Position numbers and translations under genes: made by a program. This document shows positions 17,123 through 24,591 of a stretch of DNA of 36,630 bases, piece after piece (position 1 is the stretch's first letter; the number at the start of each line of letters is the position of its first letter). Source of the DNA: an uncultured Eubacterium sp. (GTDB lineage: Bacteria; Bacillota_A; Clostridia; Lachnospirales; Lachnospiraceae); NCBI GenBank assembly GCA_910589045.1, contig CAJUSH010000034.1, positions 1,838 to 38,467 of the forward strand. The letters run 5' to 3'. The notes below the pieces were generated by a model that worked only from the letters and a program-made list of their open reading frames with translations, did no database searches and was not told the DNA's origin.

Positions 17123-17172
17123 GTCCAATACGTCGGGGCCGCATCCCCTGCGGTCTCCCACGTATTGAACAC
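17123..17172. repeat. left flanking inverted repeat of the recombinase island
   Basis: GTCCAATACGT (17123-17133) and ACGTATTGAAC (17160-17170) are inverted copies with one mismatch. They enclose 26 nt that contain a CCGCA/TGCGG hairpin. The left half plus the next 10 bases recurs, 18 of 21 matching, at 21886-21906. The right half (CACGTATTGAACAC, 14 nt) recurs exactly at 22046-22059. Candidate recombination site. It is not a standard terminator because no T-run follows. Confidence 0.55.
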
Positions 17173-17286
17173 GCAGCGGCTGTTCAGTACCTGCGGTCCG
17201 TTCCATGACCGGTAACCAGGTGCCCTTACCGCTGCAAAAAATCCTCAAATCAGTTCCAACTATTGATACATGAAGGAGGACCACAC

Positions 17287-18273
17287 ATGGAAAATAACAT
17301 TTTTCTCACAACAGATCTGCTGGCGGCACCCGAGACTGTGACGCCGGACATGAGCTTTTCGGATTTCTATCAAATCTACCGCAATGACATGCAGGAGCGC
17401 CTAAAGCCCACTACCCTCGCGACAAAGGACGCCGTCATGAACGGCAAAATCCTCCCTGTCTTCGGGGCGCTTTCCATGAACGCCATCACGCCCCGGCTCA
17501 TCCGCCGCTGGCAGACCGGGCTGCTCACAAAAGGCTACAGCGACACCTACCTGCGCACCATCGACATGCACCTCTCCTCCGTCTTTAAGTATGCGGCCAG
17601 ATATTATGACCTTGAAAATCCCTGCACGAAGGCAGACCACATCGGCAGCGCAAACGCCCGGACCTTAAGCTTCTGGACACTTGAGGAGTACCGGTGCTTC
17701 ATCGCCACCTGCCGGGATAACCCCGCGGCCTTCGCCGCCTTCGAGCTGCTCTACTGGTGCGGCATCCGCGTCGGCGAGCTGCTTGCCCTCACTCCGCAGG
17801 ATATCGACCCGAAGAAAAAGCTTTTAAAAATCACAAAAACCTATACCCGTCAGGGCGGGCGCGATATCATCTCGCCACCCAAAACACCCGACAGCGTCCG
17901 GGACGTTGGCATGCCGGACTTCCTCTTCCGCGAAATCATGTCCTATACCGCGGATGCCGGTATCAAGAAAAATGCACGGCTCATCCCCTACACCATCGAC
18001 TTTTTGAAATACCGCCTGAAAACCGGATGTACAAAAAGCGGTGTGAAGAAAATACGCATCCATGACATCCGGCACTCCCATGTATCGCTGCTCATTGATC
18101 AGGGCTTTTCCGCAGCCGCCATCGCCGGGCGCGTGGGCCACCGCCACATTTCCACGACGGTAAACGTCTACGCGCACCTCTTCCCCAACCGGCAGGCCAT
18201 GCTCGCGGAGGCGCTCCAGGCCATGCACGACGGGACATTCCAAAAGGAGGATTTCACCTATGCCAAAGCTTAA
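17287..18273 (+). CDS. tyrosine recombinase/integrase, first of a tandem pair
   Basis: This 328-aa tyrosine site-specific recombinase breaks and rejoins DNA through a covalent phosphotyrosine. The N-terminal SAM-like core-binding domain spans about 25-115 (FSDFYQIYRNDM, LKPTTLATKDAV). All catalytic residues are visible: R161 (GIRVGELL), K199, H259 and R262 (HDIRHSHVS), H285 (GHRHIST) and Y295 (NVYAHLFP). The start at 17287 is fixed by AAGGAGGA. It overlaps the second recombinase gene by 14 nt, and the two proteins are clear paralogues with near-identical stretches such as AFELLYW and ELLALTPQDID. No excisionase, relaxase or phage genes are nearby. Target sites are unproven; flanking GTYCAAYACGT repeats are candidates. 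Confidence 0.9.
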   Translation: MENNIFLTTDLLAAPETVTPDMSFSDFYQIYRNDMQERLKPTTLATKDAVMNGKILPVFGALSMNAITPRLIRRWQTGLLTKGYSDTYLRTIDMHLSSVFKYAARYYDLENPCTKADHIGSANARTLSFWTLEEYRCFIATCRDNPAAFAAFELLYWCGIRVGELLALTPQDIDPKKKLLKITKTYTRQGGRDIISPPKTPDSVRDVGMPDFLFREIMSYTADAGIKKNARLIPYTIDFLKYRLKTGCTKSGVKKIRIHDIRHSHVSLLIDQGFSAAAIAGRVGHRHISTTVNVYAHLFPNRQAMLAEALQAMHDGTFQKEDFTYAKA

Positions 18274-19282
18274 CACAAAGGAACAGGCGCCCGTCATCTG
18301 CGGGGAAATTTCAAAGGACATCACCTTCGGGGAATTTTTCTCCCTCTACTACGATGACATGAGAGCACGCCTGAAGCCCGCCTCCGCCGCCACGAAGGAG
18401 CGCATCTTCCGGGAAAAGATCCTGCCGTTTTTCGGGCCGCTGCCCATGGCTGCCATCACCACACAGCACGTCCGCCGGTGGCAGTCCGCCATCCTCAGAC
18501 AGAACTACAGCAGCACCTACCGACAGCTCATCGATTTCCAGCTCTGCGCCCTCATGAACTACGCCGACCGCTACTACGGCTTTCCAAACCCCTGCGAGAA
18601 GGCGGGGCACATCGGAAGCAAAAAGACAAAAAAGCTGGACTTCTGGACACCCGAGGACTACGCTGCCTTCATTGCCTGCCTCTCCGCAGACCCGGAGGCC
18701 TTCACCGCCTTCGAGCTTTTATACTGGACCGGAATGCGCCAGGGAGAGCTTTTGGCCCTCACCCCGCAGGACATTGACGGGCGGCGCATGGAAATTTCCA
18801 TCACAAAGACTTACACCCAGATCAACGGGGAGGACATCATCTCCACCCCGAAAACAAAGCGGAGCATGCGGCAGATCTCCATTCCCCGGTTCCTCCTGGA
18901 TGAGGTGAACGTGTATATCAGCGGCCGCCGCATCCGTCCGGACCAGCGGCTCTTTGAGCGGACGCACCACTACCTGCTCTACAAGCTGCGCAGGGGCTGC
19001 AGAAACTCCGGCGTAAGGCAGATCCGAACCCACGACCTGCGCCACTCACACGTATCACTGCTCATCAACGCCGGCTTCTCGCCCTTAGATATCGCGGAGC
19101 GGGTAGGGCACGAATCGGTATCCACCACACTCGACGTCTACGCACACCTCTTCCCCAATCAGCAGCAGCTGCTCACCGACCGGCTTGAACAGCTGCACGG
19201 GGCATTTAAGGAGGAGCAAAGCGCTGCGGCGAATCTCCCGCCGGATCAGCCGGGAGGTGCTGCAGCGGCCACGCACCTCTAA
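18260..19282 (+). CDS. tyrosine recombinase/integrase, second of a tandem pair
   Basis: This 340-aa paralogue of the preceding gene has the same layout: core-binding domain about 20-115, then R160 (GMRQGELL), K198, H258 and R261 (HDLRHSHVS), H284 (GHESVST) and Y294 (DVYAHLFP). It starts inside the upstream gene (14-nt overlap) with RBS AAAGGAGGAT, so translation is probably coupled and a two-recombinase machine is likely. The C-terminal tail after residue 310 is A/P-rich and not part of the fold. The gene is followed after 34 nt by a perfect 19-bp inverted repeat and then the start-less Ig-like reading frame. Paired recombinases are known in Tn554-type elements, but the size and context here differ. 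Confidence 0.9.
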   Translation: MPKLNTKEQAPVICGEISKDITFGEFFSLYYDDMRARLKPASAATKERIFREKILPFFGPLPMAAITTQHVRRWQSAILRQNYSSTYRQLIDFQLCALMNYADRYYGFPNPCEKAGHIGSKKTKKLDFWTPEDYAAFIACLSADPEAFTAFELLYWTGMRQGELLALTPQDIDGRRMEISITKTYTQINGEDIISTPKTKRSMRQISIPRFLLDEVNVYISGRRIRPDQRLFERTHHYLLYKLRRGCRNSGVRQIRTHDLRHSHVSLLINAGFSPLDIAERVGHESVSTTLDVYAHLFPNQQQLLTDRLEQLHGAFKEEQSAAANLPPDQPGGAAAATHL

Positions 19283-19316
19283 ACCACATCCGCATCACAG
19301 ATGCATAGCGGCATTC

Positions 19317-19365
19317 AAAGTGCCCCATTTTCCCGAAAAGCTGCAGCGGGAAAATGGGGCACTTT
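19317..19365. repeat. perfect 19-bp inverted repeat at the cassette edge
   Basis: AAAGTGCCCCATTTTCCCG (19317-19335) and its exact complement (19347-19365) flank an 11-nt loop. It can act as a terminator for the recombinase genes, although only TTT follows. Cassette coding sequence begins immediately at its right edge, so it may also be a recombination boundary. Confidence 0.7.
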
Positions 19366-21797
19366 CTGATAGTACTGTAGTCAAAGTGACCTTCAAGAAC
19401 AGCAAAACCAAGAAGACTACCTCAAAGAAATACCGTTGTGTAGTTAAGGCTGAGAACAAGGTTGAGGAGGAAGCATACAAGATCAATTCCGCAACCGCTA
19501 CCGGCGTAAAGACTATCACGGTTGAGCTGAATAAGGCTGTTGCAGATGCAACAAAGATCACAAAGGTTGACGTAAAGAAGGGCACAGCAGCAAGAGAGTC
19601 CAAGTTTACGGTTGACGGCTCCAAGATCGTGATCGCTATGGATGCGAAGCTGACCGCTGGCGCATATAACGTTACAATTGAGGGTCTTGAGGCAACTGCA
19701 CTCACCGCAGACGTTACGGTTGAGAAGGATGAGACACTCACCTCCTTTGAGGTTAGCGATTACATCGTAGCCAAGAGCACAACCGAGACGACAGCCGGCT
19801 CCATCAAGTTCGCCGCATTGAATCAGTACGGCGAGAAGATGGTAAGCTCCGATCCCACCGTTACCTGCTCCTTCGGTACGGTAACAAACAACCAGAAGCC
19901 CTCCAAATCAGCGACGGCTACGGCAGAAGGTGAGATCACGGTTGAGAACATCAGCCCGATGCTGGCAATCGTCGGAACAAAGGGAACCGTTGTTCTTGTA
20001 GGCGAAATGGGCGTCACGGTTACAAAGGAAATTTCCTACAATGTGGCAGCTACGCCCGCTACCGCTGAGGTTGCAGGCACATACCATATAAATTCCGCCA
20101 CCATCAAGACGATTACGGAGAAGGATAAAATTTCAGACTATGAGCTGTTGCTGACCGTAAAAGACCAGTATGGCTATGCAGTAGACACCACACTCTTTGA
20201 GCGTGACAAAGTAAACGTTACAATTGCAGGCGGCCTGACAAACATCGCCGTAGACACCACAAAGGCGTTAAAGAACCGCACGGTAAACGGCGTGGACTAT
20301 ATTGCAATCAGCCTTAAGGGACTCAACGGCACGGAAGCCATCGCCGGAGACGCAACGCTCTCCATCGTAAACCCCTACAAGGGAATGCTGCTTACCACTA
20401 CGATCTCCGTTGCCAAAAACGTCATCATCAAGAGCCTGAACATCACTGCGCCCAACGGCGTTTACGCAGGCCAGAAAAATGAATTAAGCTACGAAATCAT
20501 CGACGCAGAAGGAAAGAGCGTAACAAGCTATGCGGTTCTCTCCTCCGGCATCCTCACGCTTCCCACGGACCCGTCAGGCCCGGTGATCCGGCTGGAGAAA
20601 AACGCGGACGGAACCGCCAAGATGCTTTATACACCGAAGGCGAATCCTTCCCAGCCCGGTGTTACGGATAAGGCTTCCCAGCCCGAGGCCGTCACTGTTA
20701 TGGCAAACTCCCAGATCGGCGGCGACTATCTGGTAAAAACCTTCTCATTTACCGTATATCAGGAGAGATATGCAAAGAGTGTGAGCGGCATTGCGGCAGA
20801 TCAGGTGACATCGATCTCCAGCAAGGGCCAGCCTCTCAAGATCGAGTCATCCAAGCTTGTTTTGACAGACCAGTATTCCAACAAGATTGTTTCCACCGAC
20901 AGCATGTTCAACGACAAAATTTTTGACACCACTACAGGAGCAGCGACCGGTACGGCAATTTACGTGGCTGAAAACGGCGCGGTAGATGTAACCATCAATA
21001 CTGCTGACAAAAACATCATCGCTGAACCGGTCGCAGTGGGAACCGCAACCGTATACCTGAAATACTGCTACGACGAGACAAAGCCTGCTACCGCAAGCCC
21101 TACCAGCTATGACGCAAGATTTACGATCTCCGTATACGACACGGCAGGCGTAGACGTGAGCACACTGGAAATCAAGTCCGTCAACGACGGCTTTACGGTA
21201 TCAGCAGCCGACGCTGACTCTCTTTCTAAGGATAAAATCAAAGTCGTTGCAAAGATCGGCGGAACCGAGACCGTGATTCCCTCCGAGCAGTATGAGATCG
21301 TAAAGAACGAAAACAACACCTTCAGTACCGATGACGACAACAAGAAGATCGATACCAAGACTGCAAAGGTTACGGTTCAGGTAACTACCTGGGATGCTGC
21401 AAACAACAACATCGAGACCCAGCTCACCAAGGAATACCAGGTATCCAAAGCTGCTAAGAAGGCATTTAAGGTCACAAAGGCACTTGGCGCAAGCAGCGCT
21501 GCAATCACAGTTGCAGACAGCGGCAAGCTCTATAATGCCTCCAACTTTGTCACAAACTTCGAATTTAAGGATCAGTACGGCGATGCGCTGAGCACAACTG
21601 CCGACAACGCAAAATCCGTGAAGTATACGATTGAGCTGATTTCGGCTACCGACAAGACCGGATTCTCAATTTCGGCCAGCGGCTTAAACAGCGCAAATGT
21701 AAAAGTAACCAAGGCCGGTACGTATGTATTCCGGATCACTGCCACAACCGATGACGGTTCCTCCAAGGATTACCAGTTCACCGTGACAGCCAGCTAA
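19365..21797 (+). CDS. start-less Ig-like surface-protein cassette (probable silent 3' cassette)
   Basis: About 810 codons are open without interruption, encoding tandem bacterial Ig-like domains typical of secreted or S-layer-like proteins. (D/N)QY(G/S) motifs recur near 19820, 20162, 20868 and 21570. Codons begin at the right edge of the 19-bp inverted repeat in what looks like the last strand of a BIG2-type domain (VVKVTFKNSKTKK). There is no usable start, RBS, signal peptide or promoter: the first in-frame ATG lies about 90 codons in, and the frame only continues upstream as antisense-like junk through int2. The end is normal (stop 21795-21797, own terminator). There is no LPXTG or cell-wall anchor, so the missing N-terminal half would have to supply export and anchoring. 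Lysine codons in the first 95 are 16 AAG to 3 AAA, resembling a highly expressed gene. Best explanation: a donor cassette for a variable surface protein; otherwise a truncated pseudogene. Confidence 0.7.
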   Translation, partial: SDSTVVKVTFKNSKTKKTTSKKYRCVVKAENKVEEEAYKINSATATGVKTITVELNKAVADATKITKVDVKKGTAARESKFTVDGSKIVIAMDAKLTAGAYNVTIEGLEATALTADVTVEKDETLTSFEVSDYIVAKSTTETTAGSIKFAALNQYGEKMVSSDPTVTCSFGTVTNNQKPSKSATATAEGEITVENISPMLAIVGTKGTVVLVGEMGVTVTKEISYNVAATPATAEVAGTYHINSATIKTITEKDKISDYELLLTVKDQYGYAVDTTLFERDKVNVTIAGGLTNIAVDTTKALKNRTVNGVDYIAISLKGLNGTEAIAGDATLSIVNPYKGMLLTTTISVAKNVIIKSLNITAPNGVYAGQKNELSYEIIDAEGKSVTSYAVLSSGILTLPTDPSGPVIRLEKNADGTAKMLYTPKANPSQPGVTDKASQPEAVTVMANSQIGGDYLVKTFSFTVYQERYAKSVSGIAADQVTSISSKGQPLKIESSKLVLTDQYSNKIVSTDSMFNDKIFDTTTGAATGTAIYVAENGAVDVTINTADKNIIAEPVAVGTATVYLKYCYDETKPATASPTSYDARFTISVYDTAGVDVSTLEIKSVNDGFTVSAADADSLSKDKIKVVAKIGGTETVIPSEQYEIVKNENNTFSTDDDNKKIDTKTAKVTVQVTTWDAANNNIETQLTKEYQVSKAAKKAFKVTKALGASSAAITVADSGKLYNASNFVTNFEFKDQYGDALSTTADNAKSVKYTIELISATDKTGFSISASGLNSANVKVTKAGTYVFRITATTDDGSSKDYQFTVTAS

Positions 21798-21815
21798 CCC
21801 TTTGAGTTATGCTAT

Positions 21816-21864
21816 AAAAAGGAGCTTCCCCCGGGGATTAACCCCGGAGCGAAAGCTCCTTTTT
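21816..21864 (+). terminator. intrinsic terminator of the Ig-like cassette
   Basis: AAAAAGGAGCTT pairs with AAGCTCCTTTTT around an inner CCGGGG/CCCCGG hairpin, ending in a T-run. It starts 18 nt after the stop. Confidence 0.85.
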
Positions 21865-21885
21865 CTCTTTCGTCATACTGCACAT

Positions 21886-22059
21886 GTCCAACACGTCAAG
21901 GCCGCACAGACTCCGGCTTTTCTGCCCTCCAGATCTGCTTTCCGGCAGATCGTTTACATCCTTCCCCCAAATTTTTAACTTTACATCTCCACGTTCTGTG
22001 CGCTATACTTCACACCATAACCTGAAACGGGAGATACAATGTTTTCACGTATTGAACAC
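21886..22059. repeat. right flanking inverted repeats enclosing a promoter (inverton-like)
   Basis: GTCCAACACGT (21886-21896) and ACGTATTGAAC (22047-22057) are inverted copies, 9 of 11 matching, 150 nt apart. Between them TTTACA (21980-21985) and TATACT (22004-22009), 18 bp apart, form a good promoter pointing to rpmB. A GATCTGC/GCAGATC hairpin lies at 21932-21951. Both repeat halves recur at the left flank (17123-17172). Inversion has not been shown. Confidence 0.5.
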
Positions 22060-22142
22060 TCATTTTGTGCAGATAATATTAAGATTTAAAAGCCAGCGTG
22101 TCTAACCTGCCGCAACTTTTTGCAAAATTTTTCAAATTATCC

Positions 22143-22171
22143 TTGCAATACAAATATGTATCTGATAAAAT
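22143..22171 (+). promoter_or_regulatory. promoter of rpmB
   Basis: TTGCAA (22143-22148) and TAAAAT (22166-22171) with a 17-bp spacer lie about 70 nt upstream of the rpmB start, outside the repeat pair. Confidence 0.6.
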
Positions 22172-22239
22172 ACTCTAGTATGAGTTTGAAGGATATCACT
22201 TTCTAACTACTTTTGAAACCGGACAAGGAGGTGCAAGTC

Positions 22240-22425
22240 ATGGCAAAGTGTGCAATATGTGGAAAAGGCGCTCATTTCGGAAACAATGTGAGCCATTCTC
22301 ATAGAAGGTCAAACAGAATGTTTAAATCAAACATCAAGTCTGTTCGCTGCAAAGTAAACGGAGGAACCAGGACACAGTATGTATGTACCAGATGCTTGAA
22401 GTCTGGAAAAGTTGAGCGTGCATAG
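22240..22425 (+). CDS. rpmB: 50S ribosomal protein L28
   Basis: This 61-aa ribosomal protein of the large subunit has the sequence MAKCAICGKGAHFGNNVSHSHRRSNR, characteristic of L28. It has four zinc-type cysteines in two CxxC pairs (CAIC near the start, CTRC near the end). The start at 22240 follows AAGGAGGTG. Its usual divergent neighbour asp23/yloU is separated from it here by the recombinase-cassette island, so rpmB marks the right edge of the insertion. Confidence 0.97.
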   Translation: MAKCAICGKGAHFGNNVSHSHRRSNRMFKSNIKSVRCKVNGGTRTQYVCTRCLKSGKVERA

Positions 22426-22447
22426 ATCATCTGTTTCCCGTAAAACC

Positions 22448-22474
22448 AAAAGAAGCTGAATTTCAGCTTCTTTT
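22448..22474. terminator. terminator of rpmB
   Basis: AGAAGCTGAA and TTCAGCTTCT form a perfect 10-bp stem followed by TTTTTT on the plus strand. The minus-strand side has AAAA/TTTT as well, so it may also serve the convergent small gene. Confidence 0.8.
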
Positions 22475-22615
22475 TTATTTACAGCAGAACAGCTGATAGC
22501 CGATCAAAAGCAGCCCGGCGATGATGATAATCAAAACAACGGTGCTTTCAATAAATAACGTAATCAGCATTCCAAGCGCCATACATACAAACGAATACCC
22601 GATCAATCTGCGCAT
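22475..22615 (-). CDS. 46-aa membrane protein, function unknown
   Basis: This short protein has two hydrophobic segments (about 5-18 and 22-40), begins MRRLIGYSFVCMALGMLITLF and ends GYQLFCC-K. GGAGGT lies four bases before the ATG at 22615. An upstream in-frame extension has no RBS and is ignored. Short two-helix proteins ending in this Cys-Cys style are, as far as I recall, common in Clostridia, but no function is known to me. A palindrome AGCATATA/TATATGCT (22642-22669) covers its likely promoter and could be an operator. Confidence 0.6.
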   Translation of the reverse strand: MRRLIGYSFVCMALGMLITLFIESTVVLIIIIAGLLLIGYQLFCCK

Positions 22616-22756
22616 GTCTACCTCCGTATACAACACAAAAAAGCATATACTATACTTATAATATATGCTCTCCTGCCAATGATAGAAACGATAATTTACA
22701 CGCTTTGCGCCTGCCATGCAGGCGGGACAAAAACCGGCTCCGTTTTTCGTATGCGA

Positions 22757-23179
22757 TTATGATTCCTTATTCACGGAGGCATCCAGCATCTCGCCCAGCT
22801 CCCGTCCGGCCTCTTCCTTAGCCGCCGTGCGCACCTCTGAGGTATCCTTTTTTGTGAATTTGTCTACAAAGTCGGGCACCATATCCAAAATCTTTGTAAT
22901 GCCGTCCTGATTCTTCACGTTGACCAGACGTGTGGAGCCGTTCTGGATAACCAGCACCGCTGAGGGCTGAATGCGTCCGCCCAGGGCGCCGCCCGCATTG
23001 TTTAACTTCTCCTTTTCAAATGCACCTGCACCTACGCCGAAGCTCACGTCCACCAGCGGCAGAATGATCGTCTCACCAATGTGAATCGCGTCACCCACAA
23101 CCGTCTTTGAGGAAATGAAGCTGTCCATCCCCCTGAACAATGATTCTACTGTAGAACGAAAATTACTGTTTTCTCCCAT
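22757..23179 (-). CDS. GerW/YtfJ family sporulation protein
   Basis: This 140-aa protein of the YtfJ/GerW family is linked to spore formation and germination. Family features visible are VVGDAIHIGETIILPLVDVSFGVGAG (about 27-52), the glycine-rich GGALGGRIQPSAVLVI (about 63-78) and a helical acidic C-terminus. RBS is AGGAGGT. The gene directly upstream encodes a DUF2953 protein, the same pair as ytfJ-ytfI in Bacillus, which supports both assignments. Its mechanism is not known. Confidence 0.9.
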   Translation of the reverse strand: MGENSNFRSTVESLFRGMDSFISSKTVVGDAIHIGETIILPLVDVSFGVGAGAFEKEKLNNAGGALGGRIQPSAVLVIQNGSTRLVNVKNQDGITKILDMVPDFVDKFTKKDTSEVRTAAKEEAGRELGEMLDASVNKES

Positions 23180-23230
23180 GACAAAACCTCCTGATAATTG
23201 ATATTTATTTCTGCAGCCCAGGCTGCCGTT

Positions 23231-24229
23231 CTAACGTCTCACTTTTTTTAGGATCGCCCTTACATCCCGGTCAATGAGCAGGCGCACGCCGCTGATCCCA
23301 AAATGCACGAGCCGCACATGCCCCTTCACATCCACTCGGCCCTTCGCGTAAAGCTTTTCCGACTCAAAATCCGGAATGATGCTGCAGCCCCTGCTGTACA
23401 CAAACGGACAGAGACTCAATGCGGCGGACGCATAGCCGGTGTTCGCCGGATCCGCGAGGGAAAATGCAGCGTCCGCCTTCACCCTGCGCGGGCCGCAGTG
23501 CCGAAGAAGGTACGCCAGCTCCGAAAAGCCGTGCAGCAGCGCCCGCCTGTTGCCCTCGTCGGTAAGCTCTCCCCGCAAAAGCGCCCATTTCTTCCGAAGG
23601 TCATCAAAGTCCATGCCCCGACCTCCTCGCTTTGCTTTATCCCGTTTGGGCCTCCCTTTTTTAGCCTTTCGTTCGCCCCGGCTCCTCTTTTTTGGCCTTT
23701 GCAGCTCCTTTGGCCCGTTCTGCGATGCCGCTTCTGCCGGCTCGTCCGCAGCCCTCATGCTTGGCCCGCCCGTATCCTCTGCCCCGGGCTTTTCGTTCCC
23801 CGGTTGGTCTGCCCCGCTTTCATCCGCCGTTTTTTTATCCCGGATATTTTTATCCGCAGCCTCCGGATTTACCGCCTTTTTCGCAGCTGCCTTCGGATTC
23901 GCAGTCTCCGGATCCGCCGCTGTTTCCTCGCTTGCGCTGTCCTTTTGCACAGTCTCCGCACTTGCCTCCTGCTCGTCCGCCGCTTCCTGCTGCGTGCCGG
24001 ATTTGCCTGCCTTTCGCCTGCGCTTTTTCCTGCCTGCCTTTTCCTTCCCCGGAAATACCTGTATCCCGAACACCCGCAGCCGGTAGTGAAAGCCCTCCCC
24101 AAATTCCGCCTGCAGGCGGTAGGGCACCGGGACGAGCAAAACCAGCAGAAACAGCGCAAGGAGCAGACAGATAAGCCCCAGCAGCACCCAGCCGATGATT
24201 TTCAAAATCAATAATAAAATCCCTAACAT
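23231..24229 (-). CDS. DUF2953 domain protein (YtfI-like)
   Basis: This 332-aa protein has an N-terminal transmembrane helix (about 2-35, LLLILKIIGWVLLGLICLLLAL). A long low-complexity linker follows, rich in K, A, E, P and D (about 70-200), with alternating acidic and basic blocks. The conserved C-terminal DUF2953 region contains AYLLRHCGPRRVKADAAFSLADPANTG and YAKGRVDVKGHVRLVHFG. The linker is much longer than in most relatives, so overall length exceeds the usual 200-250 aa. The start at 24229 overlaps the end of the upstream gene by 7 nt. Next gene is gerW-like, so a sporulation role is plausible but inferred. Confidence 0.8.
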   Translation of the reverse strand: MLGILLLILKIIGWVLLGLICLLLALFLLVLLVPVPYRLQAEFGEGFHYRLRVFGIQVFPGKEKAGRKKRRRKAGKSGTQQEAADEQEASAETVQKDSASEETAADPETANPKAAAKKAVNPEAADKNIRDKKTADESGADQPGNEKPGAEDTGGPSMRAADEPAEAASQNGPKELQRPKKRSRGERKAKKGRPKRDKAKRGGRGMDFDDLRKKWALLRGELTDEGNRRALLHGFSELAYLLRHCGPRRVKADAAFSLADPANTGYASAALSLCPFVYSRGCSIIPDFESEKLYAKGRVDVKGHVRLVHFGISGVRLLIDRDVRAILKKVRR

Positions 24230-24570
24230 AGCAGCCCGTCCTCTCTGCTGTTATGCCAGTTCCTTTTGAGGAATTCCCGCAGCTTAAAATCCCCCTGAAC
24301 CGTATACAGGCTGATCAGAATCTCCGCCGCCAGCTGCACCGCCTCCTCGTAATCGCCGGCAAGCCCGATAACCACCAGCCCCTTCCTCGGATAATAGCGC
24401 TGCCGGATGACACGGGTGTGTATAATATCAATCAAATCCTGCGGATTTTCGGAGAGCGTCAAAAGATACGCCGCACTAAAAATACTGCGCTTTTTCACTT
24501 TTCGGATAATTCTCTTTTTTCTGCGGGGCCGGATACTCTCCCCGACAAATAAATCATCGTACCATACCAT
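24223..24570 (-). CDS. conserved-looking hypothetical protein, 115 aa
   Basis: I do not recognise this protein. It has a very basic N-terminal patch (RPRRKKRIIRKVKKR, about 15-29), then a compact alpha/beta-like region with LVVIGLAGDYEEAVQLAAEILIS (about 65-88). No signal peptide or membrane helix. RBS AGGAT precedes the start at 24570. It sits between nudix and DUF2953 genes in one minus-strand run, overlapping the latter, which argues that it is real and co-expressed with the sporulation pair. Confidence 0.7.
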   Translation of the reverse strand: MVWYDDLFVGESIRPRRKKRIIRKVKKRSIFSAAYLLTLSENPQDLIDIIHTRVIRQRYYPRKGLVVIGLAGDYEEAVQLAAEILISLYTVQGDFKLREFLKRNWHNSREDGLLC

Positions 24571-24591
24571 ATATTATCCTCAATATTCATA

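Noticed and set aside
17123..17172. Intrinsic terminator
   Set aside because: Strong hairpin but no T-run on either side, and its halves recur at the right flank, which fits a recombination site better.
19185..19364. Upstream extension of the Ig-like frame starting with TTG inside the second recombinase gene
   Set aside because: It lies in another frame of int2, has no RBS, and its translation is basic low-complexity sequence unlike a signal peptide.
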